From Craterostigma plantagineum (taxonomy: Eukaryota; Streptophyta; Magnoliopsida; Lamiales; Linderniaceae), in the NCBI GenBank assembly GCA_027422505.1, contig JAPQWV010000765.1:62001-126000 (forward strand): a DNA stretch of 64,000 nucleotides, in the 5' to 3' direction. Every line of letters begins with the position of its first letter. Position 1 is the stretch's first letter. This document shows, one piece after another, positions 11,563-23,454 of the stretch. The translations under genes and the position numbers were made by a program. The notes under the pieces were generated by a model. The model was not told where the DNA came from. It ran no database searches and was given only the letters and a program-made list of their open reading frames with translations.

Positions 11563-12061
11563 GGTTCAATCTTCTCGGGCTTCGAAGCTTCGGGGCATCT
11601 TTTACCTTCAAATAAAATTCGTCCTCTTTTTGAGCTTTCCTCATTCGTTCTAGCAACGTAGGCTGAAGAGTAAGTGTTGCTAGTTTCATTTCGACTTCAC
11701 CTAAGTCAACCATTTCTACTCCAATTCGGTGTAATTCTACGCTCATCGCCTTTCGAATTAGCGCATCTATGACTACGTTCGTTTTTCCCGGATGATAGTT
11801 AATAACGTAATCGTAGTCTTTCACGAGCTCCAGCCATCGTCGTTGTCGCATGTTTAGCTCCTTTTGGGTGAAGAAGTACTTCAAGCTCTTGTGATCCGTG
11901 AAAATCTCACACCTTTCACCGTAAAGGTAGTGTCTCCAGATCTTTAGCGCGAAAACCACTGCTGCTAATACTAGGTCGTGGGTCGGGTAGTTCCTTTCAT
12001 ATCTTTCAACTGCCGTGAAGCATATGCAATCACCTTTCCATTCTGCATCAGCAAGCATCAC
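11528..12061 (-). pseudogene. G2 RNase H
   Basis: 177 residues. Near the N-terminus is a decayed RNase H start, then [20 protein letters not shown] and [20 protein letters not shown], which hold the glutamate helix and TDHKSL strand of plant gypsy RNase [21 protein letters not shown] follows, leading to the RH-IN linker. It removes genomic RNA during cDNA synthesis. It joins the upstream RT piece at 12058 through a frame break. Confidence 0.85.
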
Positions 12062-12393
12062 AGTCCGTTCTTCGAGGCGTCGCTATAGACTGAGAATCCT
12101 CCCGTTCTCGATGGTATTGTTAGAATGGAAGTAGAAGTGAGTCGTTTCTTCAACTCTTGAAAACTTTGTTCGCACGCCTCAGTCCATTTGAAAGGCATGT
12201 TCTTTCTTGTAAGGTTCGTCGGCTTCGAGGCGATGCTAGAAAAATCAGCTATGAACTTACTGTAATACCCCGCAAGTCCAAGAAAACTTCGAACCTCAGT
12301 AGGGGTGGTTGGACGTGACAATTGTTCACAGAGATTCCATTTCCAGAAATCACGTGTCCCAAGAAAGCTACTTGCTCGAGCCAAAATTTGCAT
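12058..12393 (-). pseudogene. G2 RT thumb/connection
   Basis: 111 residues: LSRPTTPTEVRSFLGLAGYY is followed by SKFIADFSSIASKPTNLTRK, the conserved post-palm segment of gypsy RT, and then by FQELKKRLTSTSIL and [10 protein letters not shown], the start of RNase H with its first Asp. It overlaps the upstream PR-RT frame by about 25 bases in another frame, marking a frameshift near 12380. Confidence 0.88.
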
Positions 12394-13614
12394 TTCTTGA
12401 ATTTGGCGTGGAGTTGTTTCTTCGTAGAATTTCTAAGACGATTCGTAAATGATTCTCGTGTTCTTCCTTCGTCTTAGAATAGATCAGAATATCATCAATG
12501 AAGACGATCACGAAGCAATCAAGATAGTCTTTAAAGACTCGATTCATAAGATCCATAAATGCAGTTGGGGCATTTGTCAGTCCGAAGGGCATAACCAAAA
12601 ACTCGTAATGGCCGTACCTCGTACTGAACGCTGTTTTAGGAACATCTGTCTCCCTGATCTTTAGTTGATGGTATCCCGAACGGAGATCAATTTTCGAGAA
12701 TACCGTAGCACCTTGTAGTTGGTCGAATAGATCGTCGATTCTCGGCAACGGATACTTATTCTTGATGGTAATTTTATTCAACTCCCTATAGTCTATGCAT
12801 AACCTCATCGATCCATCCTTCTTCCGTACGAATAGAACTGGCGCTCCCCACGGAGAAAAGCTGGGTTGAATGAAGCCTTTCTGTAGTAGGTCTTCCAACT
12901 GTTCTTTCAGTTCTTTCAGTTCGTTTGGCGCTAGGCGATAAGGAGCTTTAGAAATAGGAGTGGACCCCGGCATCAATTCTATCGTGAATTGTATTTCTCG
13001 ATCAGGGGGTAACCCCGGGAGATCATCGGGAAATACATCGGCATACTCATTGACTATCGGTACGTCTTTCAGTTCTGGCTGAGGTAATTTCTGCGCCTTC
13101 ACCGCATACACGAGATAAGACTCACAACTGGATCTCAGTAGTCGTTGAGCCTTCAGCACAGAGATTCGTGGAATACGATTCGAAGTGGCTTTACCCGAAA
13201 AAGTGAACACCTCTTCTTCGGGCAGTTGGTCGACCTTCTTGTTACAATCTATGATGGCTCCGTATTTCGAAAGCCAATCCATCCCAAAGATAACATCGTA
13301 GTCGTTCATTGGGATCACAATCAGGTCGACGCTCAGATTTCTGCCTTCAATGATCACGGAGCATCCTTTCAGCACTTGGTTAGTGCGCGTTGGATCGCCG
13401 TGTGGTATGGTAACCATATAACTGCACTCAGAAGGTAGGAGAGACTCCCACCTTTTCCACATACTTGGCCGACACGAACGAATGTGTGGCCGCAGAGTCA
13501 ATTAACACAGAAGTGGACACGTCATAGATAGCTAACGTACCGGTTACGACAGAAGGATTCACTTCGGTCTCCTCATTAGTCAGAGTAAAAATTCGTGCTG
13601 GCACTGGAGGGGGT
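12368..13614 (-). pseudogene. G2 protease and reverse transcriptase
   Basis: The protease loop lies at about 13480-13515 in a separate frame and reads [10 protein letters not shown], with the usual DSGA changed to DSAA. The frame then shifts near 13440, and one open frame runs through [26 protein letters not shown] (protease C-terminal block) and into [75 protein letters not shown] and the catalytic [14 protein letters not shown]. The RT palm is intact by motif. A six-base in-frame duplication gives ELKELKEQ. Element K begins at 13615, cutting the protease N-terminus from gag. Confidence 0.9.
13610..13614. repeat. Target-site duplication of K, left copy
   Basis: GGGGT directly precedes the K LTR edge TGTTGGGG at 13615; the same five bases follow the other LTR edge. 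Confidence 0.92.
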
Positions 13615-16024
13615 TGTTGGGGTAGGCCCGATTAATCGACGCCGGCCCCCGAACAGCTCAACGTGGCGATAGCGGAAGCGCGTTTTGAATCGAGCGGGGT
13701 AGGGTGCCGAATTTTCGATTTTTAACATCTAAATTCGACCTAGAGCCCTTCGGCTTCTCCCGAGGGCCCAAGATACTGCCCCGAGCCTCAGGAGACCACG
13801 TCTAATTCGAATTTCCTAAATTCGAATTTATTACAAATTTATTCGAATTAATAATTTCGTTCCAAACTAGTTCGAACAAAGCGGCAGCCGACAGTGTTTC
13901 GACTATTTGGCAACCGAAACGATTTCCGATCGATACCAAATTTTCCAGATTGATTCTACACTTCCCAACGATCCTAACGAGGGGTCTTTCGAATCATTCC
14001 GATGTCGTATGGTATTTTTCGTAATATCAAATCAGTGACTCGAAATTATCAATTCGACTGAAACGGCAGTCTGCCGTCTTTTCACAGTTTGACAACCGAA
14101 ATGATTTTAGATCAATACCAAATTTTCTAGATTGATTCTACACTTCCCAACAATCGTAACGAGGGGTCTTTCGAATCATTCCGATGTCGTTTGGTATTTT
14201 TCGTAAAATCAAATCAGTAGGGTATGAAATATACCTCCGGCGTACGTGATTACACCTCGGATGAGCGTTGCAGCGCCTCGTCTGGTTCCCGGGATTTCTG
14301 GGCTAGATCGCACGCCGGTATGTCCTTGATCGAACCTCCGAGACTGCTCCCGATGGCTAGAGACAGTTCGGTTCGGGCGTCGGGCTTCGTCGAACGATCC
14401 CGTGGCTTGAATGATGTGATTTAAGGAGTACCAAGTACACTCTTTTCTTATTCTCTAGCTTTTAGTTATTAAGAGTTGTGGCAAGTTCAAAGCAAAGTAC
14501 CAAGTACTATTACTTAGAACCTTAGCATCTCACTTTTGCATGCTCACCTTTGTAGTAAAATTCCACTAAGATTTGTTTATTATTTATTTAAGTGAGACAC
14601 TTGTCTTGACTCAAAGAATGAGTCATATGCCACCTCAATTATGTGGCATTCTAGAAATTGTACACATGTATAATGACCAAGTCAACATGCAAATATTCCA
14701 TATAAGCCCATGAGGTTTCTAATTTCTCAATTTAGTCCCTCAATTTTAAGTAACAAAATAGTTAAATCCAATCTAATTATTGTAATTACAATTGAGCCTC
14801 ATTTAGTTAATTAATTAAACACTTAAGACAATCTCAAGTCCTAATTATTCCCGTGACCGTCATCGGAGTTTAACTAAATCGTTGACACCTCGTATCAACT
14901 ATGCCACTACCTCAGCGAATCCCATTCGTTAGGTTCCAGAGAAAAGCCCGCCGTTTTCGTTCAAGTTCATTACCATTTTTAAGCGTGACTCTCTAGGTCC
15001 GTCTCAACTGGCACGGGAGGAATCCGCGAGTCCCGGTATTCGCCTAGCCAATCCCGCGGTACCGGACAGATCCCAGTTGAGAACGAATTTTGATCCAATC
15101 GAAATTCGGACGAACCGACTACAGTGTATACATTTAAATACCTCTTACGCCTTTCACTTGCGTCCCGGTTAGGTGAGAGCCATGTAAATGTCAAACTCAC
15201 TAACCTAACTCTATGTTATAATCGAGACCCAACCGATTATTTAAACTCCGCTCCGTATCTAATACGAGCGAGCTTTCTAAGCTTCGGCCGAAGGCTTTAC
15301 AATCGTCGTTCTCCAATTACCTCATAGGACGTTAACCTATACGAATATAGGCAGTGAATCCCGATAGCAGTCAAAGCCCCGCAATCACCTCCGTAAAGTC
15401 AGTTGCGTTTCGTCGCTGGCCCGTGTCCCATTTCCGAACACTTGCGGACCTAGCCAACTAGCGACAAACCGAAATTGCGAAAGCAAATCCGTCAGTGACC
15501 CTATTGGTCTGAGGCTGCTATAGTCATTCGTTCAATCATTGACAACATCCTAGTCATGTGATCGAGACGAATACGAGCCGAATGTCCGAATACGCGATCT
15601 CTCCGATCACCGATATCTCCATCACGACCCACAACCTCTCAGGTAATCGGTGACACTACCGATACTATGTGGTCGTCAATGAATAAGTCATATTCGGATA
15701 TCTAGTCACCCACCTAGAATCCTTAGACTTACGGACTTTTATTTAATGCTGAGATAAGGACCGTCCGGTGTCTCCTCCCTCGTCCCCACGAGAATCAGAC
15801 GTCCAACTCAAACATTCTGGTGTTATTTATTTATCGCACCGCCAGATGCCAAGCAGACTTTAAATTCGATAAATAAATAATAATGCCTATAATATAATGA
15901 GAATAATATTCACTACTTTTTTTAACAGTATATACAATAAAACTATCTATTGACCTATACATCATTGTGCGCCCTATACTATTCCTAGTCCTCGTATGGC
16001 ATTCCGAGGGCACACTCCCTAACA
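13615..16024 (-). repeat. K 3' LTR
   Basis: On the plus strand it runs TGTTGGGGTAGGCCCG ... CCCTAACA, i.e. TGTTAGGG...CCCCAACA in element sense; 2410 bp. It is collinear with 21045-23449 with scattered substitutions and few small indels. It contains a 181-bp internal tandem duplication. The short ORFs at 14224-14424 and 14979-15327 recur in both LTRs but have no gene-like content. Confidence 0.95.
13881..14222. repeat. 181-bp tandem duplication within K LTR
   Basis: Two diverged units, beginning at CGGCAG near 13882 and 14064, share GACTATTTGGCAACCGAAA-like starts, ACCAAATTTTC, TTGATTCTACACTTCCCAAC, and a TGGTATTTTTCGTAA end. The same pair is at about 21311-21650. Confidence 0.8.
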
Positions 16025-16036
16025 GCCTCCCACCTG
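16025..16036 (-). promoter_or_regulatory. K polypurine tract
   Basis: The minus strand reads CAGGTGGGAGGC immediately before the LTR start TGTTAGGG. Confidence 0.85.
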
Positions 16037-16059
16037 CACTCGAATGCCATGTGCTGCAC

Positions 16060-16839
16060 CTAATGCCAGTCACAATGGTATCGTAGGCCCATCTTGTCCA
16101 GATGCTGTTCCATAACTGCCTGGGACAAGGGCTTCGCAAGTGGGTCTGCCACGTTTTCCGCGGTGGCAATTTTCTGCACGGCGACCATCCCGTTTTCAAC
16201 GAACTCACGTAGTACGTGATATTTTCTCTCAATATGTTTGGACTTGCTATGAGATCGTGGTTCCTTTGCCTGCGCGACTGCACCGCTATTATCGCACCAA
16301 AGTGTAAGCGGTCTGTCCGCAACTGGTACCACAGTAAGTTCCTCCAAGAACTTGTTCATCCAAACAGCTTCTTTAGCTGCCTCTGAGGCTGCTATGTATT
16401 CTGCCTCACACGTGGAATCGGCAGTCGTGCTTTGCTTGGAGCTTCTCCAAGACACTGCCCCACCATTGAGCACGAATACAAAACCTGAAGTAGATTTTCG
16501 GTCATCCACGTCCGACTGGAAGTCCGAATCGGTATAACCTTCTACTTCTAGTCCCGCTCCTCCATAGACAAGCGTTAAGTCTTTAGTCCGTCTAAGGTAC
16601 TTAAAGATATTCTTAACGGCTGTCCAGTGTCCTTCACCTGGGTTTGCCTTAAACCGACTAACCACGCTCACAGCGTAGGCAATGTCCGGTCGTGTGCACA
16701 ACATCACGTACATCAGACTACCCATTGCAGACGCATAGGGTATCCCACTCATCCTTCGTCGGTCTTCCTCACTTTGAGGTGACATTGATTTCGACAAATG
16801 GATCCCATGTCGCATAGGTAAGAACCCTCTTAGAGTCAT
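16060..16839 (-). pseudogene. K RNase H domain
   Basis: 259-residue frame. After a frameshifted start it reads GIPYASAMGSLMYVMLCTRP, then YTDSDFQSDVDDRKSTSGFV (first catalytic Asp), STCEAEYIAASEAAKEAVWM (Glu), LWCDNSGAVAQAKEP (Asp) and KSKHIERKYHVLREFVENGM, the classic copia RNase H order. It ends 36 bases from the LTR. The frame break near 16830 separates it from RT. Confidence 0.92.
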
Positions 16840-17215
16840 CCATTCTGAATTTTTTCAGGATTTTCTCTAAGTAAAGGGCCTGAGATAAGCCGATCGTTCT
16901 GTTCGCTCGATCTCTGAACAAGCGAATACCAAGTATATACGTCGCTTCTCCCAGATCTTTCATGGAGAATTCGGTTGAAAGCCATGCTTTCACCGACGAG
17001 AGCATCCCGATGTCGTTTCCTATCAAAAGGATATCATCCACGTACAATACAAGGAACGACACCATACTCCCACTACTCTTTCTGTAGACACATGGCTCGT
17101 CTATGTTTTTCTCGAATCCGAAGTTCCGAACTGCTTCATCGAAACGTAGGTTCCAACTACGAGAGGCCTGTTTCAGTCCGTAAATGGACCGATTCAGTTT
17201 TTGTGAGCATCTGCA
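16769..17215 (-). pseudogene. K reverse transcriptase, C-terminal half
   Basis: The continuous frame begins near 17210 just after a frameshift. It carries the copia YGLKQASRSW block and the catalytic FLVLYVDDILLIGND (YVDD metal-binding pair), then LGIRLFRDRANRTIGLSQ. It runs out of frame at about 16830 beside GFLPMRHG of the RNase H frame. Confidence 0.9.
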
Positions 17216-19194
17216 TGCGACTCAAAACCTTTTGGCTGCTCCATATAAATCTCCTCCTTGAGGAATCCATTAAGGAATGCCGTTTTGACGTCCATTTGCC
17301 AAATCTCATAAGCATAGTGCGCAGCTATTGCGAGCATTATGCGTATAGACTTGATCATGGCTACAGGCGAGAAAGTCTCCTCATAGTCGACTCCCTCCTT
17401 TTGGTTATAGCCCTTGGCAACCAACCTGGCCTTGTATGTCTCAACTTGTCCGTCAGATCCAATCTTTCTCTTGTATATCCATTTACAACCAATTGGTCTA
17501 AAACCGCTCGGTAGGTCTACAAGAGTCCAGACTTTGTTTGAGTACATTGAGTCTATCTCAGCCCGCATAGCTTCAATCCATCTCGTTGAGTCAACATCGG
17601 ACATAGCTTGATCGAAAGTAGCGGGATCTTCTCTTAGAAGTCCCCTAGTCGCAACATAATCGTGTTCAACGTGTGACATGCCATACCGCTCTGGTTGGCG
17701 TGGCACCCTTTCAGATCGTCGCAAGACTGCTTCACTCGGACCATCCAATTCCAAATCCTGTGAGGGCGTTTCGGTCGACTGCTCCTCGAGAGTGACCTCT
17801 CGGCCAACGCCACAATCTCGAATGAACTCTTCCTCGAGAAAATGTGCGTGTAGGCCCACAACGATCCTCTGATCATCGTGAAAGTAGAATAGGTACCCCA
17901 TAGAGTTTTCAGGGTAACCTATGAAACGATCTTTCAGAGACCTAGACTCCAGTTTGTCTGTTTTCAACTTTTTCACATAGGCGGGGCAACCCCAAATCCT
18001 AATATGTGATAAGCTGGGTAAACGGCCAGTCCATATCTTATACGGAATGCCGTTAACAGACTTCGAGGGACACCGGTTTATGGTATACGCCGCTGTCAAA
18101 AGTGCGTGTCCCCGCAATGATATCGGTAAATCTGTATAGCTTAACATAGAACGAACCATATCTAATAAAGTTCGGTTTCTATGTTCGGCCACGCCATTCA
18201 ACTGTGGCGTACCGGGCGGAGTCATCTGTGATAATATTCCATTCTCCTTCAAGAACTGGTCAAACTCGACACTCATGTACTCGCCTCCTCGATCCGATCG
18301 AATGGCTTTAATGAGTTTCGACGTTTGCTTTTCCACTAATGCCTTATACTCCTTGAACCTTTCAAGAGCATCAGCTTTATACCTCATCAGATACACTAGT
18401 CCGTAACGACTGTGATCATCCGTGAAGGTAATAAAATAGTGGAAATCACCCTGAGCCTTCACATTGAATGGCCCGCAAACGTCCGTGTGAATCAAACCGA
18501 GAATTTCCGTGGCTCTATTAAATGTCCCTGTGAAGGGTGATCGAGTCATTTTACCTTGGAGGCACGACTCACAAGTCGGATAGGGATATGATCCCAACGG
18601 TTTCAAAATCCCATTTTTCTCTAACTCGTGGATCTTGCGTTCTCCAGTATGCCCTAATCGAAGATGCCACAAGTACCTCGCATTTATTCCTGACTTCCGT
18701 TTGTTTGTGACAGTATTCACAGATACGTCATTCTGGGTATTTAAATAGTACAAACCATTAAAAAGTGTTGCGTTGCCAACATTTTTGTTTCGATACATAA
18801 TGTGGCATGTATTTTTATTAAAGTTAAATACATAACCATTCCTGCTCAAAACAGGAATGGAGACGATGTTCTTAAAACCCCCCGGGAGTACAAGACAATC
18901 GTACAAATGCAACACATGCCCAGATAACAAAACAAGAGATCTTGATCCTACGTGGCTTGCCGAGAGACTATTCCCGGTTCCCACTCTAACCTCGATCTCC
19001 CACTCCCCAAGCGCTCTACTTGGTCCCAGACCCTGCGTGGACACACAAATGTGAGTACTAGCTCCGGAATCCAATATCCAGGAAGTAGAGTATACAGATG
19101 ATGAACAAACTGTTTCTAAAACATTAAGTTCCTTACCTGACGCAGCTCTCACCCTTGAGCTTCGGACAGTCCCGCTTCCAGTGGCCCAGCGCAC
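17194..19194 (-). pseudogene. K pol: protease, integrase and N-terminal RT
   Basis: 666-residue frame. Protease: [12 protein letters not shown] near residues 39-50. GAG-pre-integrase zinc region: LWHLRLGH...[14 protein letters not shown] (about 170-225). Integrase core: HTDVCGPF (Asp), [11 protein letters not shown] (Asp), [19 protein letters not shown] (Glu). RT N-terminus: [60 protein letters not shown]. It stops at 17194 through a small indel in the LNRSIYGLK region. The fused gag-pol of active copia elements is broken here at both ends. The first Met is not the true start, since pol should continue from gag. Confidence 0.93.
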
Positions 19195-19945
19195 CGCAAT
19201 GCAGACACCTATCCGTCGGCTTTACACCGGTATGCTTCGATTTCCCAGAAGACTTGTTCTTCTTAGAAACCTTCCCTGTTGGCTTGAGCTTGTTGCCCTT
19301 CTTCTTTTTGCCTTTCTGGGGCTCCGAAGAGGTGGCGACAAGTGCAGTCTGCTTTGCCCTCTTCATCTGACCTTGCGCCGTCGCTAACTGATTCATCAGA
19401 TCAGGAAGCATCAGCGTCATGCCGTTCAGATGATAGTTCACTATGAACGCATTGAAGGACGGAGGCAGAGACTGCAAGATGAGATCGTTTTGTAATTCCC
19501 GATCAAATCGGAAATTGAGAGTCTCCAATCTCTCGATCATGGTGATCATGTTCATAACATGTTCGCCAACGTTCTCACCCTCAGACATCCTCGATCGGAA
19601 GAGCTGCGACGAAGCCGCATAGCGAGATGTCCTAGACGTCTCACCGTAAAGCTCTTTCAGATGCTGAACCATCGCTCGAGCATCAGCCATACCCTCATGG
19701 CTACGCTGCTGCGTGTTACTCATCGATCCGAGGACATGAGCCTTTACGAGCTGCTCGTCGCGCAGTCGCTTGTCATAAGCGGCACGAGCCTGCTCGGTTG
19801 CCCGTGCCCCTGGGGCAGGCGGCAACTCGGAGTCAAGGATATACACTAGGTTCTCAATCTGAAGCCTCAGGTTGCGAAGCCAGTCTGAATAGTTTGACCC
19901 AGTCAACCTATTCTCCTTGAGCAGTATGTTCAAAGCGGTAGACAT
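19133..19945 (-). pseudogene. K gag
   Basis: The likely start is the ATG at 19945 (MSTALNILLKENRLTGSNYS), nine bases inside the longest frame. The capsid region follows the copia UBN2 pattern (DWLRNLRLQIENLVYILD; LKELYGETSRTSRYAASSQL; LPPSFNAFIVNYHLNGM). A lysine-rich stretch precedes the CCHC knuckle [14 protein letters not shown]. The frame stops at 19133, while pol continues in another frame (+1) over the same 60 bases. This is either a one-base loss or, less likely, a frameshift site. Gag would assemble the virus-like particle. Confidence 0.9.
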
Positions 19946-21031
19946 AATTAACACTGGGAGAAAATGCTGCAGAAAATAAAAGGCCTATTAAGTTGATTGT
20001 ATAGATCATCAAACGCGAACAAGGACTTCTATTCCGTTTGACTCCCACTATCTTTTCATAAACTCCATTTTCTCCCATTGGATGTTTTGGAAGTTTCGTT
20101 GATAACTTCGATAGTGGAGTTGATGTCCCCGTGGGCGGATGCAAACCTCAACCTCTGTCGTTTTATTGGTTTGCAGCGGCCCACGAAGTCGTGCTCCGCA
20201 CGAATCCGACCTTGTCGAATGTCTCAACTATAGTTGTCTCAGTCAGGGACCCCCGCCGGTAAATCCGGAACAAGGCGGTATGACTGTCTAAGTGCGACCT
20301 ATCAACTTTGCTCAAAACCGCACACTTGAACCGTACGTTTTACCGCACATTGTGGTCTTGGCGAGCGGCGCTAACGCACACGAGCAAATCGAAACGAAAA
20401 CAAATGCAAGGCGTCGGCATACCCGGAACCAAACCTTGCATTTAGGTTTCGTAACAACTTAACCCGAGCTTGATAGAAGACAGGGCATCCAATCCCTTTA
20501 CTCACTTAGTATTTTATGGGAGTTTGTATTCTCATAGCAAATAAAAATTAAGCACGAGCACATAAATGCGTTAATTAAATTTCTAACACAAGGAAAGCAA
20601 TTTAAATGGACAAATGCACGGGCTATTTCTAAACTGGTCCTATTACATGGGTCGTAAAACGACCAGGTCTTTGATCTCCAAACGTCGACTCGTCGTCATG
20701 CGGGTCGTCGAACCCTCCAATCTCGCCTTGCTTTCGAACGGCCGCTATTTCATCTAACTTATCTAATAAAGCGATAAAATACAACACGGGGGAATTATTT
20801 CCAGAACAACCCGTAATCCATGTACATACCGGGGGGCAACAAACGGCCCTTAAACAAATAACCCGGTTAGAACCTAAGCCCGCGTAAATGTCACACATAA
20901 ACATGCAACACAGAATTTTTACGCCGGGTGCCCGACCGACGTCACGAGCGACGATAGTTTCCAAATTACGTCGACCGTTCGTTCGCCACATCAGCTTTCG
21001 AGGCCTTCGGTCGAACCATGCATGAGCCGTA
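19946..21031 (-). other. K untranslated leader
   Basis: About 1.1 kb between PBS and gag start. GC-rich, with no ORF resembling a known protein (the 20629-20991 frame has no recognizable motif). Presumed 5' leader with packaging and dimer signals; none can be located by eye. Confidence 0.6.
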
Positions 21032-21043
21032 GCTCTGATACCA
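21032..21043 (-). promoter_or_regulatory. K primer-binding site
   Basis: The minus strand reads TGGTATCAGAGC, an exact match to the initiator tRNA-Met complement, one base from the LTR edge at 21045. Confidence 0.95.
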
Positions 21044-21044
21044 C

Positions 21045-23449
21045 TGTTGGGGTAGGCCCGATTAATCGACGCCGGCCCCCGAACAGCTCAACGTGGCGAT
21101 AGCGGAAGCGCGTTTTGAACCGAGCGGGGTAGGGTGCCGAATTTTCGATTTTTAACATCTAAATTCGACCTAGCGCCCTTCGGCTTCTCCCGAGGGCCCA
21201 AGATACTGCCCTGAGCCTCAGGAGACCACGTCTAATTCGAATTTCCTAAATTCGAATTTATTACAAATTTATTCGAATTAATAATTTCGTTCCAAACTAG
21301 TTCGAACAAAGCGGCAGCCGACAGTGTTTCGACTATTTGGCAACCGAAACGATTTCCGATCGATACCAAATTTTCCAGATTGATTATACACTTCCCATTG
21401 ATCGTAACGAGGGTTCTTTCGAATCATTCCGATGTCGTTTGGTATTTTTCGCAAAATCAAGTCAGTGACTCGAAATTATCAATTCGACTGAAACGGCAGT
21501 CTGCCGTCTTTTCACAGTTTGACAACCGAAATGATTTTAGATCAATACCAAATTTTCCAGATTGATTCTACACTTCCCAACGATCGTAACGAGGGGTCTT
21601 TTGAATCATTCGATGTCGTTTGGTATTTTTCGTAAAATCAAATCAGTAGGGTATGAAATATACCTCCGGCGTACGTGATTACACCTCGGATGAGCGTTGC
21701 AGCGCCTCGTCTGGTTCCCGGGACTTCCGGGCTAGATCGCATGCCGGTATGTCCTTGATCAAACCTCCGAGACTGCTCCCGATGGCTAGAGGCAGTTCGG
21801 TTCGGGCGTCGGGCTTCGTCGAACGATCCCGTGGCTTGAATGATGTGATTTAAGGAGTACCAAGTACACTCTTTTCTTATTCTCTAGCTTTTAGTTATTA
21901 AGAGTTGTGGCAAGTTCAAAGCAAAGTACCAAGTACTATTACTTAGAACCTTAGCATCTCACTTTTGCATGCTCACCTTTGTAGTAAAATTCCACTAAGA
22001 TTTGTTTATTATTTATTTAAGTGAGACACTTGTCTTGACTCAAAGAATGAGTCATATGCCACCTCAATTATGTGGCATTCTAGAAATTGTACACATGTAT
22101 AATGACCAAGTCAACATGCAAATATTCCATATAAGCCCATGAGGTTTCTAATTTCTCAATTAGTCCCTCAATTTTAAGTAACAAAATAGTTAAATCCAAT
22201 CTAATTATTGTAATTACAGTTGAGCCTCATTTAATTAATTAATTAAACACTTAAGACAATCTCAAGTCCTAATTATTCCCGTGACCGTCATCGGAGTTTA
22301 ACTAAATCGTTGACACCTCGTATCAACTATGCCACTACCTCAACGAATCCCATTCGTTAGGTTCCAGAGAAAAGCCCGCCGTTTTCGTTCAAGTTCATTA
22401 CCATTTTTAAGCGCGACTCTCTAGGTCCGTCTCAACTGGCACGGGAGGAATCCGCGAGTCCCGGTATTCGCCTAGCCAATCCCGCGGTACCGGACAGATC
22501 CCAGTTGAGAACGAATTTTGATCCAATCGAAATTCGGGCGAACCGACTACAGTGTATACATTTAAATACCTCTTACGCCTTTCACTTGCGTCCCGGTTAG
22601 GTGAGAGCCATGTAAATGTCAAACTCACTAACCTAACTCTATGTTATAATCGAGACCCAACCGATTATATAAACTCCGCTCCGTATCTAATACGAGCGAG
22701 CTTTCTAAGCTTCGGCCGAAGGCTTTACAATCGTCGTTCTCCAATTACCTCATAGGACGTTAACCTAGACGAATATAGGCAGTGAATCCCGATAGCAGTC
22801 AAAGCCCGGCAATCACCTCCGTAAAGTCAGTTGTGTTTCGTCGCTGGCCCGTGTCCCATTTCCGAACACTTGCGGACCTAGCCAACTAGCGACAAACCGA
22901 AATCGCAAAAGCAAATCCGTCAGTGACTATCGGTCTGAGGCTGCTATAGTCATTCGTTCAATCATTGACAACATCCTAGTCATGTGATCGAGACGAATAC
23001 GAGCCGAATGTCCGAATACGCGATCTCTCCGATCACCGATATCTCCATCACGACCCACAACCTCTCAGGTAATCGGTGACACTACCGATACTATGTGGTC
23101 GTCAATGAATAAGTCATATTCGGATATCTAGTCACCCACCTAGAATCCTTAGACTTACGGACTTTTATTTAATGCTGAGATAAGGACCGTCCGGTGTCTC
23201 CTCCCTCGTCCCCACGAGAATCAGACGTCCAACTCAAACATTCTGGTGTTATTTATTTATCGCACCGTCAGATGCCAAGCAGACTTTAAATTCGATAAAT
23301 AAATAATAATGCCTTTATTATAATGAAAATAATTCACTACTTTACTTTAACAGTATATACAATAAAACTGTCTATTGACCTATACATCATTGTGCGCCCT
23401 ATACTATTCCTAGTCCTCGTATGGCATTCCGAGGGCACACTCCCTAACA
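21045..23449 (-). repeat. K 5' LTR
   Basis: 2405 bp, TGTTGG...CTAACA on the plus strand, collinear with the 3' LTR. Differences are mostly single substitutions (for example GAATCGAGC/GAACCGAGC, CTAGAGCCC/CTAGCGCCC) plus a few 1-4 base indels. No gene within. Confidence 0.95.
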
Positions 23450-23454
23450 GGGGT
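23450..23454. repeat. Target-site duplication of K, right copy
   Basis: GGGGT follows the LTR edge CTAACA and continues into G2 gag/PR linker sequence. Confidence 0.92.

Larger units (their letters stand above)
13615..23449 (-). mobile_element. K, complete-length Ty1/copia retrotransposon inserted in G2
   Basis: 9835 bp, bounded by two 2.4-kb LTRs and GGGGT target duplications. On the minus strand: 5' LTR (21045-23449), PBS (21032-21043), a leader of about 1.1 kb, gag (19133-19945), PR-IN-RT-RH (19194 down to 16060) and PPT (16025-16036), then the 3' LTR. IN before RT defines copia. LTRs look about 98% identical by eye, so the insertion is fairly recent, yet at least three frameshifts interrupt coding (19137-19195, about 17200, about 16830). 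I do not assign a named lineage; Tork/TAR/Angela-type is possible. Confidence 0.93.

Noticed and set aside
14979..15327. Small ORFs repeated at 22407-22755
   Set aside because: Identical in both places only because they lie in the two LTRs of K; no codon or motif evidence for a protein.
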